DNA of 64,000 nucleotides from Bugulina stolonifera (taxonomy: Eukaryota > Bryozoa > Gymnolaemata > Cheilostomatida > Bugulidae). The translations under genes and the position numbers were made by a program. The notes beneath the pieces were generated by a model that was given only the letters and a program-made list of their open reading frames with translations, was not told where the DNA came from and searched no databases. Location: NCBI GenBank assembly GCA_935421135.1, contig OW285189.1, positions 1,178,001 to 1,242,000 on the forward strand, given 5' to 3'. Positions 32,886-47,800 of the stretch are shown here, piece by piece; within the stretch, counting starts at the first letter, position 1; each line of letters starts with the position of its first letter.

Positions 32886-35800
32886 CTACAGTAAATCATA
32901 AAAGTAATGGAGACCCTGTCCTATCTCCCATATTCCTATACCAGTGCCAAGTTTGTTGGCTAAATCCAATCGCCTTTGGATAGACAGGAGTGATGGGTTG
33001 AATATGTAGATAGATTCACCATTCTTATTGCTGCAAAAACAAACATGATGTTGATATTATACTGGCTCATTTCTGAAAACCATGGGAGATGGTTCCCACA
33101 ATTATTTTTCAATATTACATAGGGTACAATATTACATAGGGTTCATCAGCAGATTTTCCTCAACCTAATGATCTTTGAATCAGCATGTTTGAATCAGCAT
33201 GTTTGAACCAGTATGCTGCGATATTGTGATAGTAACAATATGGTGTTGGTGGCTGAGTGGTCTAGCGCTAGCCATTCTGGTCTTGCAGCAATGACGCAAG
33301 TTGTCTGCAAGGACGTGGGTTCAAGTCCCGCCAATAACCTGGAGGTTTTCGCCCCGAAGGTTTCCCTCTGTGCCATATCGAACTATAATAATATCCAGCT
33401 CTAGGAGCCGTGGTGGCCCCTCGACTAGCTCTGCTATTGGGCAGCCACGTTAAATAATTGTGTCTGGCACCACGGATATTATTATATTATTGTATTGGAT
33501 TACATCACGTTTTGATCACATTGGTCATAAATTTAGACACCTTTCGTTGTAATGGACAATTACACTTATGGGCTGGCACAGTGTTTGCAGAACAAAAGGT
33601 AGTTATTTCACAAACTTGTTTAAATCAGAAAACTTTCTAATTTTTGAGTGATAGACAATAAAATTTAGATATAAATTTACTTACTCTTTATACATGTATA
33701 TATGCTCTTCTTCCTTTGGCTGCCAACTTACAGTAGGGGCGCTCACTTTTAGTATATTCACAAACCTACAATATCAATATATACATAGTACTACATAGAT
33801 TAATGTACATGTAGGACCTACATTTTATCTGGAGAGTGTTTTTTGCTAAATTAGAAACTACTAGTATGAAAATGGTTTGAATGGTTTTATTCTGCTATTT
33901 TAGCTCTAAACATGTTTCGTTGATGCAATTTTATATTAAACTAATATACATGTAGATATGATATTATTGTTTATAATACATGTCATGTCAAATACGGGCT
34001 ACATTAAATGTATATGTGTACATTCCCCATAGCTGAACCATTTACCATGACAGTGATGAACCAGAGATATCAGCACATGTCCACAACTCCTCTACTCACT
34101 TATGACCAGCACTGTATTAGCCCTTGTCCACTACTCTACTCACTAATGACCAGCACTGTATCAGTACATGTCCACTACTCCTCTACTCACTAATGACCAG
34201 CACTGTATTAGCACATTTCCACAACTCCTCTACTCACTAATGACCAGCACTGTATTAGTACATGTCCACAACTCACTCATGACCAGCACTGTATTAGTAC
34301 ATGTCCTCTACTCACTAATGACCAGCACTGTATTAGTACATGTCCACTACTCACTCATGACCAGCACTGTATTAGTACATGTCCACTACTCATTCATGAC
34401 CAGCACTGTATTAGTACATGTCCACTACTCCACTACTCACTAATGACCAGCACTGGATTAGTACATGTCCACTACTCACTCATGACCAGCACTGTATTAG
34501 TACATGTCCACTACTCACTCATGACCAGCACTGTATCAGTACATGTCCACTACTCACTAATGACCAGCACTGTATTAGTACATGTCCACTACTCACTCAT
34601 GACCAGCACTGTATTAGTACATGTCCACTACTCACTCATGACCAGCACTGTATTAGTACATGTCCTCTACTCACTCATGACCAGCACTGTATTAGTACAT
34701 GTCCACTGCTCATTCATGACCAGCACTGTATTAGTACATGTCCACTACTCACTCATGACCAGCACTGTATTAGTACATGTCCACTACTCACTCATGACCA
34801 GCACTGTATTAGTACATGTCCACTACTCATTCATGACCAGCACTGTATTAGTACATGTCCACTACTCACTCATGACCCAGCACCGGCTGGGCTCCAGAGA
34901 ACTGCCCATACTTGATCCCATAGAAATTCAATCCGAGTAGAATCTTGGATCGGTCTTTTTTGTTGTCTTGCGGGCAGATTGCAGTGACACTTTTCTCCAC
35001 CCACTCGATGGGTGCGACTGGACCCACAGCATTCCTTCATGTAACACAAAAACACATAATAGGTTCACTCTATAACTCTATCAGTTTATAAATCGTGGGC
35101 AACTGGTGAAATCACTGAATCAGAAGCAGTAAAACAAGTAGACTCACGCTTGCATGTGGTAGTCATACGTCATTATATTGAAATAGTCCACAAAGCCCTT
35201 CAGTTCATCAAAATGCTCCTTAGTGAATTGTGGGTTCCTGCAGAGCACACAGTACAAATCGAAGTATACGGAGTACATGGCACAAGTGTGAGTATATACA
35301 GTACATGGGACAACTATAAGTACACAGAATACAGAGTATGCGGTACAAGTATAAGTATTGTGTATGTGGAGTCCCACTGCCTCCACCACCGCCTCCACCA
35401 CCGCCTCCACCACCGCCTCCACCACCGCCTCCACCACCACCGCCTCCACCACCGCCTCCACCACCACCGCCTCCACCACCGCCTCCACCACCGCCTCCAT
35501 AATCAACTTACAACATATATACTGTTAAGAGTGCTATCAGGACTTAGAATGTCTGCAGAGGTTATACTTGTATAATAGATAATAATGCTACATATACACC
35601 TTAGGGTGTAAATAGTAGATTACATACACCATAAGGAGTAAATAGTAGACTATATATACCATAGGGAGTAAATAGTAGACTATATATACCATAAGGAGTA
35701 AATAGTAGACTATATATACCATAAGGAGTAAATAGTAGACTATATATACCATAAGGAGTAAATAGTAGACTACATATACCATAAGGAGTAAATAGTAGAC

Positions 35801-38800
35801 TACATACACCATAAGGAGTAAATAGTAGACTACATACACCATAAGGAGTAAATAGTAGACTATATATACCATAAGGAGTAAATAGTAGACTACATACACC
35901 ATAAGGAGTAAATAGTAGACTATATATATCATAAGGAGTAAATAGTAGACTATATATACCATAGGGAGTAAATAGTAGACTATATATACCATAAGGAGTA
36001 AATAGTAGACTATATATACCATAAGGAGTAAATAGTAGACTATATATACCATAAGGAGTAAATAGTAGACTATATACACCATAAGGAGTAAATAGTAGAC
36101 TACATACACCATAAGGAGTAAATAGTAGACTACATATACCATAAGGAGTAAATAGTAGACTACATACACCATAAGGAGTAAATAGTAGACTACATATACC
36201 ATAAGGAGTAAATAGTAGACTATATATACCATAAGGAGTAAATAGTAGACTATATATACCATAAGGAGTAAATAGTAGACTATATATACCATAGGGAGTA
36301 AATAGTAGACTATATACACCATAAGGAGTAAATAGTAGACTACATATACCATAAGGAGTAAATAGTAGACTATATATACCATAAGGAGTAAATAGTAGAC
36401 TACATACACCATAAGGAGTAAATAGTAGACTATATATACCATAAGGAGTAAATAGTAGACTACATACACCATAAGGAGTAAATAGTAGACTATATATACC
36501 ATAGGGAGTAAATAGTAGACTACATACACCATAGGGAGTAAATAGTAGACTATATACACCATAAGGAGTAAATAGTAGACTACATACACCATAAGGAGTA
36601 AATAGTAGACTATATATACCATAAGGAGTAAATAGTAGACTATATACACCATAGGGAGTAAATAGTAGACTATATATACCATAGGGAGTAAATAGTAGAC
36701 TATATATACCATAGGGAGTAAATAGTAGACTACATATACCATAAGGAGTAAATAGTAGACTATATATATCATAAGGAGTAAATAGTAGACTATATATACC
36801 ATAGGGAGTAAATAGTAGACTACATACACCATAGGGAGTAAATAGTAGACTATATACACCATAAGGAGTAAATAGTAGACTATATATACCATAAGGAGTA
36901 AATAGTAGACTATATACACCATAGGGAGTAAATAGTAGACTACATATACCATAAGGAGTAAATAGTAGACTATATATACCATAAGGAGTAAATAGTAGAC
37001 TATATATACCATAAGGAGTAAATAGTAGACTATATACACCATAAGGAGTAAATAGTAGACTATATACACCATAAGGAGTAAATAGTAGACTACATACACC
37101 ATAAGGAGTAAATAGTAGACTACATATACCATAAGGAGTAAATAGTAGACTACATACACCATAAGGAGTAAATAGTAGACTACATATACCATAAGGAGTA
37201 AATAGTAGACTATATATACCATAAGGAGTAAATAGTAGACTATATATACCATAAGGAGTAAATAGTAGACTATATATACCATAGGGAGTAAATAGTAGAC
37301 TATATACACCATAAGGAGTAAATAGTAGACTACATACACCATAAGGAGTAAATAGTAGACTATATATACCATAAGGAGTAAATAGCAGACTACATACACC
37401 ATAAGGAGTAAATAGTAGACTATATATATCATAAGGAGTAAATAGTAGACTATATATACCATAGGGAGTAAATAGTAGACTACATATACCATAAGGAGTA
37501 AATAGTAGACTATATATACCATAAGGAGTAAATAGTAGACTATATATACCATAAGGAGTAAATAGTAGACTATATACACCATAAGGAGTAAATAGTAGAC
37601 TATATACACCATAAGGAGTAAATAGTAGACTACATACACCATAAGGAGTAAATAGTAGACTACATATACCATAAGGAGTAAATAGTAGACTACATACACC
37701 ATAAGGAGTAAATAGTAGACTACATATACCATAAGGAGTAAATAGTAGACTATATATACCATAAGGAGTAAATAGTAGACTATATATACCATAAGGAGTA
37801 AATAGTAGACTATATATACCATAGGGAGTAAATAGTAGACTATATACACCATAAGGAGTAAATAGTAGACTACATATACCATAAGGAGTAAATAGTAGAC
37901 TACATATACCATAAGGAGTAAATAGTAGACTACATATACCATAAGGAGTAAATAGTAGACTATATATACCATAAGGAGTAAATAGTAGACTATATATACC
38001 ATAGGGAGTAAATAGTAGACTATATATACCATAAGGAGTAAATAGTAGACTACATATACCATAAGGAGTAAATAGTAGACTACATATACCATAAGGAGTA
38101 AATAGTAGACTATATATACCATAAGGAGTAAATAGTAGACTATATATACCATAGGGAGTAAATAGTAGACTATATACACCATAAGGAGTAAATAGTAGAC
38201 TACATATACCATAAGGAGTAAATAGTAGACTACATATACCATAAGGAGTAAATAGTAGACTACATACACCATAAGGAGTAAATAGTAGACTATATATATC
38301 ATAAGGAGTAAATAGTAGACTATATATACCATAAGGAGTAAATAGTAGACTATATATACCATAGGGAGTAAATAGTAGACTATATATACCATAAGGAGTA
38401 AATAGTAGACTATATATACCATAAGGAGTAAATAGTAGACTATATATACCATAAGGAGTAAATAGTAGACTACATATACCATAAGGAGTAAATAGTAGAC
38501 TACATACACCATAAGGAGTAAATAGTAGACTACATACACCATAAGGAGTAAATAGTAGACTACATATACCATAAGGAGTAAATAGTAGACTACATACACC
38601 ATAAGGAGTAAATAGTAGACTATATATACCATAGGGAGTAAATAGTAGACTACATACACCATAGGGAGTAAATAGTAGACTATATACACCATAAGGAGTA
38701 AATAGTAGACTATATATACCATAGGGAGTAAATAGTAGACTACATACACCATAAGGAGTAAATAGTAGACTATATATACCATAAGGAGTAAATAGTAGAC

Positions 38801-41800
38801 TACATACACCATAAGGAGTAAATAGTAGACTATATATACCATAGGGAGTAAATAGTAGACTACATACACCATAGGGAGTAAATAGTAGACTATATACACC
38901 ATAAGGAGTAAATAGTAGACTACATACACCATAAGGAGTAAATAGTAGACTATATATACCATAAGGAGTAAATAGTAGACTATATACACCATAGGGAGTA
39001 AATAGTAGACTATATATACCATAGGGAGTAAATAGTAGACTATATATACCATAGGGAGTAAATAGTAGACTACATATACCATAAGGAGTAAATAGTAGAC
39101 TATATATATCATAAGGAGTAAATAGTAGACTATATATACCATAGGGAGTAAATAGTAGACTACATACACCATAGGGAGTAAATAGTAGACTATATACACC
39201 ATAAGGAGTAAATAGTAGACTATATATACCATAAGGAGTAAATAGTAGACTATATACACCATAGGGAGTAAATAGTAGACTACATACACCATAAGGAGTA
39301 AATAGTAGACTACATACACCATAAGGAGTAAATAGTAGACTACATACACCATAAGGAGTAAATAGTAGACTATATACACCATAAGGAGTAAATAGTAGAC
39401 TATATACACCATAAGGAGTAAATAGTAGACTACATACACCATAAGGAGTAAATAGTAGACTACATATACCATAAGGAGTAAATAGTAGACTACATACACC
39501 ATAAGGAGTAAATAGTAGACTACATATTATACCATAAGGAGTAAATAGTAGACTACATACACCATAAGGAGTAAATAGTAGACTATATACACCATAAGGA
39601 GTAAATAGTAGACTATATATACCATAGGGAGTAAATAGTAGACTATATACACCATAAGGAGTAAATAGTAGACTACATATACCATAAGGAGTAAATAGTA
39701 GACTACATATACCATAAGGAGTAAATAGTAGACTACATATACCATAAGGAGTAAATAGTAGACTATATATACCATAAGGAGTAAATAGTAGACTATATAT
39801 ACCATAGGGAGTAAATAGTAGACTATATATACCATAAGGAGTAAATAGTAGACTACATATACCATAAGGAGTAAATAGTAGACTACATATACCATAAGGA
39901 GTAAATAGTAGACTATATATACCATAAGGAGTAAATAGTAGACTATATATACCATAGGGAGTAAATAGTAGACTATATACACCATAAGGAGTAAATAGTA
40001 GACTACATATACCATAAGGAGTAAATAGTAGACTACATATACCATAAGGAGTAAATAGTAGACTACATATACCATAAGGAGTAAATAGTAGACTATATAC
40101 ACCATAGGGAGTAAATAGTAGACTATATATACCATAGGGAGTAAATAGTAGACTATATATACCATAGGGAGTAAATAGTAGACTATATATACCATAAGGA
40201 GTAAATAGTAGACTATATACACCATAAGGAGTAAATAGTAGACTACATATACCATAAGGAGTAAATAGTAGACTATATATATCATAAGGAGTAAATAGTA
40301 GACTACATATACCATAAGGAGTAAATAGTAGACTATATATACCATAAGGAGTAAATAGTAGACTATATATATCATAAGGAGTAAATAGTAGACTACATAT
40401 ACCATACGGAGTAAATAGTAGACTACATACACCATAAGGAGTAAATAGTAGACTACATACACCATAAGGAGTATATAGTAGACTACATACACCATAGGGA
40501 GGAAATAGAAGACTACATACACCATAGGGAGTAAATAGTAGACTACATACACCATAAGGAGTAAATAGTAGACTACATACACCATAAGGAGTAAATAGTA
40601 GACTACATACACCATAAGGAGTAAATAGTAGACTACATACACCATAGGGAGTAAATAGAAGACTATATATACCAGGGATGCCCAAATGTGTCCCTTTGAA
40701 TGGATTTTGGTGTCCCTTCATTACTTCTCAAATTTCATATGCAAAAATGGCCTTTTGTGGCAATTGCACTGCCCAAGTTACACTCAAAAATACATCACAA
40801 TGTTAAAAAATCCCAAAATATTTTAGCAGACAGGGAAATAGATTTCTGTCAACAATTTAAAAACTACAAAACATTGCTGGCCTGATTGACCTAATCACAG
40901 TGTCAAGAGTTGAAGACAGAGAAAAGTGGAAAGCGCAGGTACCCCAAATTAACTAAAGTTGCTGCCAAACTGATGACACTCTTTGGTAGCACATTCTTGT
41001 GTGAGAGTTTGTTCAGTCACCTGAACTGCATGTATATCAAAAACAAAATTCAGGCAGCTACTAAAAGAGACGTAGACTTTATGATGACAATTCCATGTCA
41101 CCCACTAATAATTGTATTCACAAATGTATCATGTAACATGCATAAAATATTCATTACAATTTTCATTTAAGGCCAAATCTGACTAGCAAATTTTTCGCAT
41201 CGTTCCATCATGTTTTGCCAGCATGACAACTTTTTTCCGCTGAGCAACATGCTAGCGATGTTTTCTACATAAATGCAATTTCTAGCCTGAGCATGTGTGC
41301 TAAGGCTGACAATTATTTTATCTGTGTTTCCTAAGTGCACATCACATAATAACAGCGACTCAATTTGGAATTTTTGTTTACAGAGGAAAGTGCACAGTGG
41401 AGGCAGTAAAAGTTTTGCTGGCCAATCAGAAGTTAGTATTATTGAGAACTAAACCTAAAATATTTTTTGCCCTCAATTTTTAATGCCCTGTCCACCATCA
41501 TTTCGCGGCTAATAACGGCGCATAATTCGCTACTCTGTTTCTACCTTTATTCTGTTTTGGTATACTATTCCTGTTATACTTTGGTTAAAGCAGAATCAAT
41601 AAATTTGCATATTATAATTATATAAAATAACTCATTTTGTATCATAAAAAAATTACCCATTTAATAATCGCAATCAAAGCAGCAGCAAAAAATAAGTGTC
41701 CCTTGCTCTGATGCGCTTTTAGAATTTGTCCCTTTCCGCCAAAAAGTTTGGGCATCCCTGATATATACCATAAGGAGTAAATAGTAGACTACATACACCA

Positions 41801-44800
41801 TAGGGAGTAAATAGTAGACTACATATTATACCATAAGGAGTAAATAGTAGACTATATACACCATAAGGAGTAAATAGTAGACTATATACACCATAAGGAG
41901 TAAATAGTAGACTCACGTTGATGAAGGCTTGACAGCAAGCGGAGGAACAACCATGACCAGAGATTTCCCCGCCTTGTGAAGCATCTCAGAGAGGTCGACC
42001 AGAAAGTGAACAGCATCCATCTGCAACAGTTGTGTGACTTGGTTCCACAACTCGATGGTTACACCTCCAAATCCGTGCTTCTACAATGAGTAATGATAGA
42101 GATTTAACTTACATTAACACAATTTATAAAGAGTTGGCTTTTATTTGATAATGTATGCAAAGAAACGGTTCCAACCTAACAAACCTTAATGAACTCCGTT
42201 ATAGTTTTTGCACATTTCATCATGAGCTCTTCACTATTAAACATATTTTGGTAATCAGCCATAGACCACTTGTCAAACAGCACTCGGGGTACTACAACAT
42301 ACAAGTAGAATGTGTATAGAGTACAATACAGTGGGCCTATAAATACATGTATGCAGGTAAATATTGAGTAGTATAGTAGAGTAACCACCACAACTACTGA
42401 TACACACAGAATATTAAAGTAAAGGAAATATCCTACACCAGACCATCTCAATCTCACAGCGATTGACTCACTGTCATGAAAGCACACGTGATGAGTAGAC
42501 TACTACTATCACATCGACATACTGACCCATTGCATTCTTGCCTCCACGAGTAACTTCCTTGACCCAACCACTGTCGATATCATGTCCACCCAGTATCTCA
42601 TATTCACTGTTTGGTTTGGGAACAACCTGAAGCCATACTGGTGACACCAGATCCAGCTTCTTATGAAACACCTTGGCTATATCGTAACCTTTGGAATTCC
42701 ACTTGAATAAATCAAAGTAGTAGCTACCAATCATTATGTCTAGTTTGAAAGAATTATACAGTTACTGGCGCTTTAGTCTGTCCAAACAGTAACACGGTAT
42801 ACACAAAATGATACAGCACTGCAACCTGATACGTGTAATAGTTAGTTACATGACAGCTGTTATACTTACAGGGGTAACGTAAGCAAGCACTGTGCCTTTA
42901 AAATTTACTTTATCCTTTTCTGCCTCACAGTAACGAGAGTGCTCCTTCAGAACATCAGCTGTTTGATGTTGAGCTACCACCAGATTCCTTTCAAAAACAT
43001 TCTTAACATATTTATTATCCTACAAACATAATATAATAATATAGTCATTTTATCCACATGTAGGCACTCAAGGAAACTTCTTCTTGTGTAAGAGCATCCG
43101 TGAAATTATATCTACATGTAATATTAATTTGTTCATTTACCCTAATTAATTGATAATAATGTTCTACTTTACTAATACTGTACTACAAAAGTATGTTATT
43201 GTAGATCACATTACTACCACCTGCATCCTTATAATTTAAGCAGTGTATTTGTATAATTAGATAACCATTTCATTATGTACTTATTAATTGTTTGGAGTTG
43301 TCTCCTTTCTAATGCACTCTGCAACCAAAGAACAATTCCTTGCCACAGTTAAAATTGGGTGGGACAATTGCTTGTTAAAGACAGAAAAAAATTAGTTGGG
43401 ACAGCTAAGATAGATCACCATTTTACAGTCAAAGTGGTATATTGCTTGTCCAGGTTGAGAAATTAGCATAGATTTTACTGCACTCTGAATAACTGTCAAC
43501 AAACTAGAAGATGATGTCACTAGAATGCTGCAAGTGGACCACTTCAAACCTATAGAGCTTAGAAGATACTTCTCCAACTTCTTCCACTTTTCAAGAAATC
43601 TGTGAATTTTATTTTGAATTGAAAGCTTAGATGGTTTGCTACGATGATCAAATTTTGGTAAAAAATATTTTATGCAAATAATTAATGAAGTAGCCATGCT
43701 TACTGCTGAATGGCATCTTAGTGACACCACGCCTACGTATTTTAAATTGCAGTTCAATCTATCCTAATTTTTCAACATGGACAGACAGGCAATATATTGC
43801 TACCATACTGAAGCCAAAAGTACAATCAATTGGACTGTGCTAATTAATCTTTGACTGGTTGCGCCCTGGCTATGGTATAGAGTGGTTGCCCCCTGACTAT
43901 GGTATAGAGTGGTTGCCCCCTGACTATGGCATAGTGTGGTTGCCCCTTGGCTATGGCATAGTGTGGTTGCCCCCTGGCTATGGCATAGTGTGGTTGCCCC
44001 CTGGCTATGGTATAGAGTGGTTGCCCCCTGACTATGGCATATAGTGGTTGCCCCCTGACTATGGCATAGGGTGGTTGCCCCCTGGCTATGGCATAGTATG
44101 GTTGCCCCCTGACTATGGCATAGTATGGTTGCCCTCTCGCTATAGTATAGAGTGGTTGCCCCCTGACTATGGCATAGAGTGGTTGCCCCCTGACTATGGC
44201 ATAGAGTGGTTGCCCCCTGACGACGGCATAGAGTGGTTGCCCCCTGACTATGGCATAGAGTGGTTGCCCCCTGACTATGGCATAGGGTGGTTGCCCCCTG
44301 GCTATGGCATAGGGTGGTTGCCCCCTGGCTATGGCATAGTATGGTTGCCCCCTCGCTATGGTATAGAGTGGTTGCCCCCTCGCTATGGCAAAGAGTGGTT
44401 GCCCCCTGACTATGGCATAGAGTGGTTGCCCCCTGACTATGGCATAGAGTGGTTGCCCCCTGACGATGGCATAGAGTGGTTGCCCCCTGACTATGGCATA
44501 GAGTGGTTGCCCCCTGACGATGGCATAGAGTGGTTGCCCCCTGACTATGGCATAGAGTGGTTGCCCCCTGACTATGGCATAGAGTGGTTGCCCCCTGACT
44601 ATGGCATAGAGTGGTTGCCCCCTGACTATGGCATAGAGTGGTTGCCCCCTGACGATGGCATAGAGTGGTTGCCCCCTGACGATGGCATAGAGTGGTTGCC
44701 CCCTGACTATGGCATAGGGTGGTTGCCCCCTGGCTATGGCATAGGGTGGTTGCCCCCTGGCTATGGCATAGGGTGGTTGCCCCCTGGCTATGGCATAGTA

Positions 44801-47800
44801 TGGTTGCCCCCTGACTATGGCATAGGGTGGTTGCCCCCTGACTATGGCATAGAGTGGTTGCCCCCTGGTTGAGAATGACTGCAGCTGATTAGGTTCTGTT
44901 GGTATTGATCACAAATATTATATAATCTAGTTTACTAATGGTCTCATTACTTTTGAAATTACAGAAAAAATTAGAGCAACATTTACAATCTTGGTTGTTT
45001 CCAAAATATATGGGTTGAACTGTGGACGTTTCATAACGGATAGTGATTTATATCAATGCCGTGCTATTTTCAGAGATGACGCTGATTGCAAACTTACGAC
45101 AAATTTAAAATGATAGCAATATAACATAAAATAAACGTAGACAACAAACTTGCAGAGCTAGGTCCAAGTCATAAATTTGACTTGACAAGTCAAGTCAAAA
45201 GTTGACTCGATTTGAACTGCCAATTGACTTGACTTTGACTTGCACATCAATGTGACTTGACTTGGACACATGAATGACTTGCAACTTCGACTTGGGTTCT
45301 GCCAAGTAGATGTGGGGAATAAAAATTGTGCACAGTATATAGCCAACACGGAAAACAGGTCTCAATTGTCTACCAATTTATCATTTGTACTTCATCAATG
45401 CTACCAGCAACACTCAGAGTATATCAAGGCTAGCTATGAGGATGCACCTCGCAGGTAACATATAGGCTGTGTGCACGTGAGACCACACAGTGCATAGTCA
45501 CAAGTACACACAGTGTAAGTAGTGTACATGTAAGTGTGGTGTAAGTAGTGAATACAATGTACAATGCAATAATTACTACAACAAACACTTCGTGCTTGGC
45601 CTGTGACCCAAGTCTCACTGCAATATTTGCTCGCTTCACTCACATGTAATGATGGCTTGTGTTCATGTACTGTAGTCATGCATGTGTATGACCTCTGTTG
45701 GTGCAGTCATTGTGCAGGGATTCCAGGAGGAGTTGTGTTCCCTTGCATTAGAGACACAACTCCAAATCCATAGCCCAAGTTCCAACACTCATGGGTGAGT
45801 GGGGGTTGAGGGTCTAAGGCTACACCTACGCCCGGCAGCAATGCCTGGGGACCCGGTCCCAAGGTCCTAGCACCACCCGGAGCCAAGATCCTGACCGGCA
45901 GCATTGCAACGCATATAAACTGTTCCGATTTTCGACCCCGAATCTGATTGGATGACGACAAACTGGGACACCGTTTTGTCTTTTATATATGATGATGATA
46001 TAGATTGGATTGGAATTGATTGAAATTGCAGAACTGGCCAGTGGACACTTTGTACTGTGCCATATGCTGTTTATAAGCTATGTAACACTGTATCACCGTT
46101 ACTAATATATAATATGAAGAGGATTCTCTCTGTTGGGAGAATTCCAAGCTTGGAAAACTTCTTTGGGAAGAGGGATTCCCAGTCCAGGAAAACTTCCCTT
46201 CTCAGACGATGGAAGTAGGAAAGAAGATTGCACTTAACCGGACGCAACCAGGGTTAGACCTTCCTGTGAAATTAAACCATTTCAGTTTATTTGCAGTGAA
46301 AACAGCTTACTGTTGCCTACCAGAGTATTGGAACCGATTGACAGGCCCTAAAGAGTGTTGGGACCGATTGGTAGGCTCTGAAGAGTGTTGAGACCAATAA
46401 GCGGACCCTGAAGAGTGTTGGGACCGATATGCAGGCCCTGTAGAGTGTTGGGACCGATTGGCAGGCCCTGAAGAGTGTTGGATGAGAATTGTACCATAGC
46501 AAACAACAGCTACTCCAGATACAGGAATCACAACTCCAGAACCAGTGACAAACTCCAATGCAAATCCTAGAAGAGCTATTTGAACAAGTACCTTCGACTC
46601 CTTATCCTCCTTCCATGGCATAAGTCTTGGATGCGGTAACTACTCTCACTTATTTTCAAAAACTGCTCTGCTTATATACAAAGACCTAGAACTACTAACT
46701 CGTGATTGATTACTTTCGTAATTAGCTAATTTGCATATTTACAAAAATACAAAATTCTAAATTAAAAATATTTACAACAAGGTTCTCCATCAAAATTTCT
46801 AACTAAAACAAAGGTTAACATATCTAATTAATACATTGCAAATCTCACCAATAATTTGAACAGCATTAGTATTTAAAAAAAATAATTATAGTTTGGCTCA
46901 AAGTCTATTTGGTCGTGTGTTTCGTTCCCTCTAAGACGTCTGCTCATTTCTTATGTTTTCAATACCGTCGTCTGTTAGGCTGTACTTAGACGCCCACCCT
47001 ATCTTTTGACTGGCCAGGTTTCAACTACTGTGGCCAGTATAAATAAGATCGTCATATTCGTGCTGTTCATTCACTACCACGTTGCATTGGTGATGACGTC
47101 ATGACCACACTGCAGTCCATCATTGACTTATGTGCTGATTTACAACAAATACTACATGACTAGTTTCAACCGCAGTGCCAATATTCAATATTGGCACTAC
47201 GGTTGTAAATCAGCACTTAAGTCAATGATGGACTGCAGTTTGGATTATAATATTGCTACATTTAGTGACTAGTTCTTTACCATAGTTGCATAACATACAT
47301 TCGCAGCTACACCTTGACATGAAATTTCATGGATTGCAAAGTGCTGAAGGAAAAAGTGATGTTCTGGAAAACGCAATTTTTTTTGAAGTTCAAGTTATCT
47401 CCCACTTGACTTCCATTTCTACTTGACTTGGAGTTGACTTGTGACTTGCATGATGGCTGACTTGACCTCAGGCGGCACTGACTTGACTTGCCTCAAAAAC
47501 TTTAGAAATGATTTGACTTGGACCCAGCTCTGCAAACTTGTAATAAAAGAAAGCAGAGATGCCAGACTCGAGTTAAAGACTCTTACTCGAGTTAATTCAA
47601 GCAACATTTTATGGCTTATTAGAAAGACTCGTGACTTGAATATACAGCTGTCAAAAACTTGTAGCTTGAATTACATCAACTTACATCAACTTACATCAAT
47701 GACGACATTACGCTAGACCGCCTAGGGGCGGAAGGGGCGTGCCTCAATTTTTGTACATAAATTATCATAAGGACATTGTTCCATATACCATCTCATGGGT

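Noticed and set aside
33242..33330. tRNA gene on the plus strand
   Set aside because: Boxes A and B are present, but the region continues into a shared body found in other copies, so it is a SINE head.
34072..34940. Two 165-codon plus-strand frames with STCPLLTHDQHCI-like repeats
   Set aside because: Translation of the 39-bp array; it is antisense to CHID1 and also overlaps real exon 7 on the other strand.
35588..40721. Open frames of 1706 and 1304 codons on the minus strand
   Set aside because: They are translations of a 30-bp satellite with no stop in the unit, lying wholly inside CHID1 intron 5. No domain, start context or independent gene structure.
35588..41912. CRISPR-like array
   Set aside because: Units are directly adjacent without unique spacers, and the locus is a eukaryotic intron.
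43859..44872. 274-codon plus-strand open frame with WLPPDYGIE repeats
   Set aside because: By-product of the 27-bp array in CHID1 intron 1.
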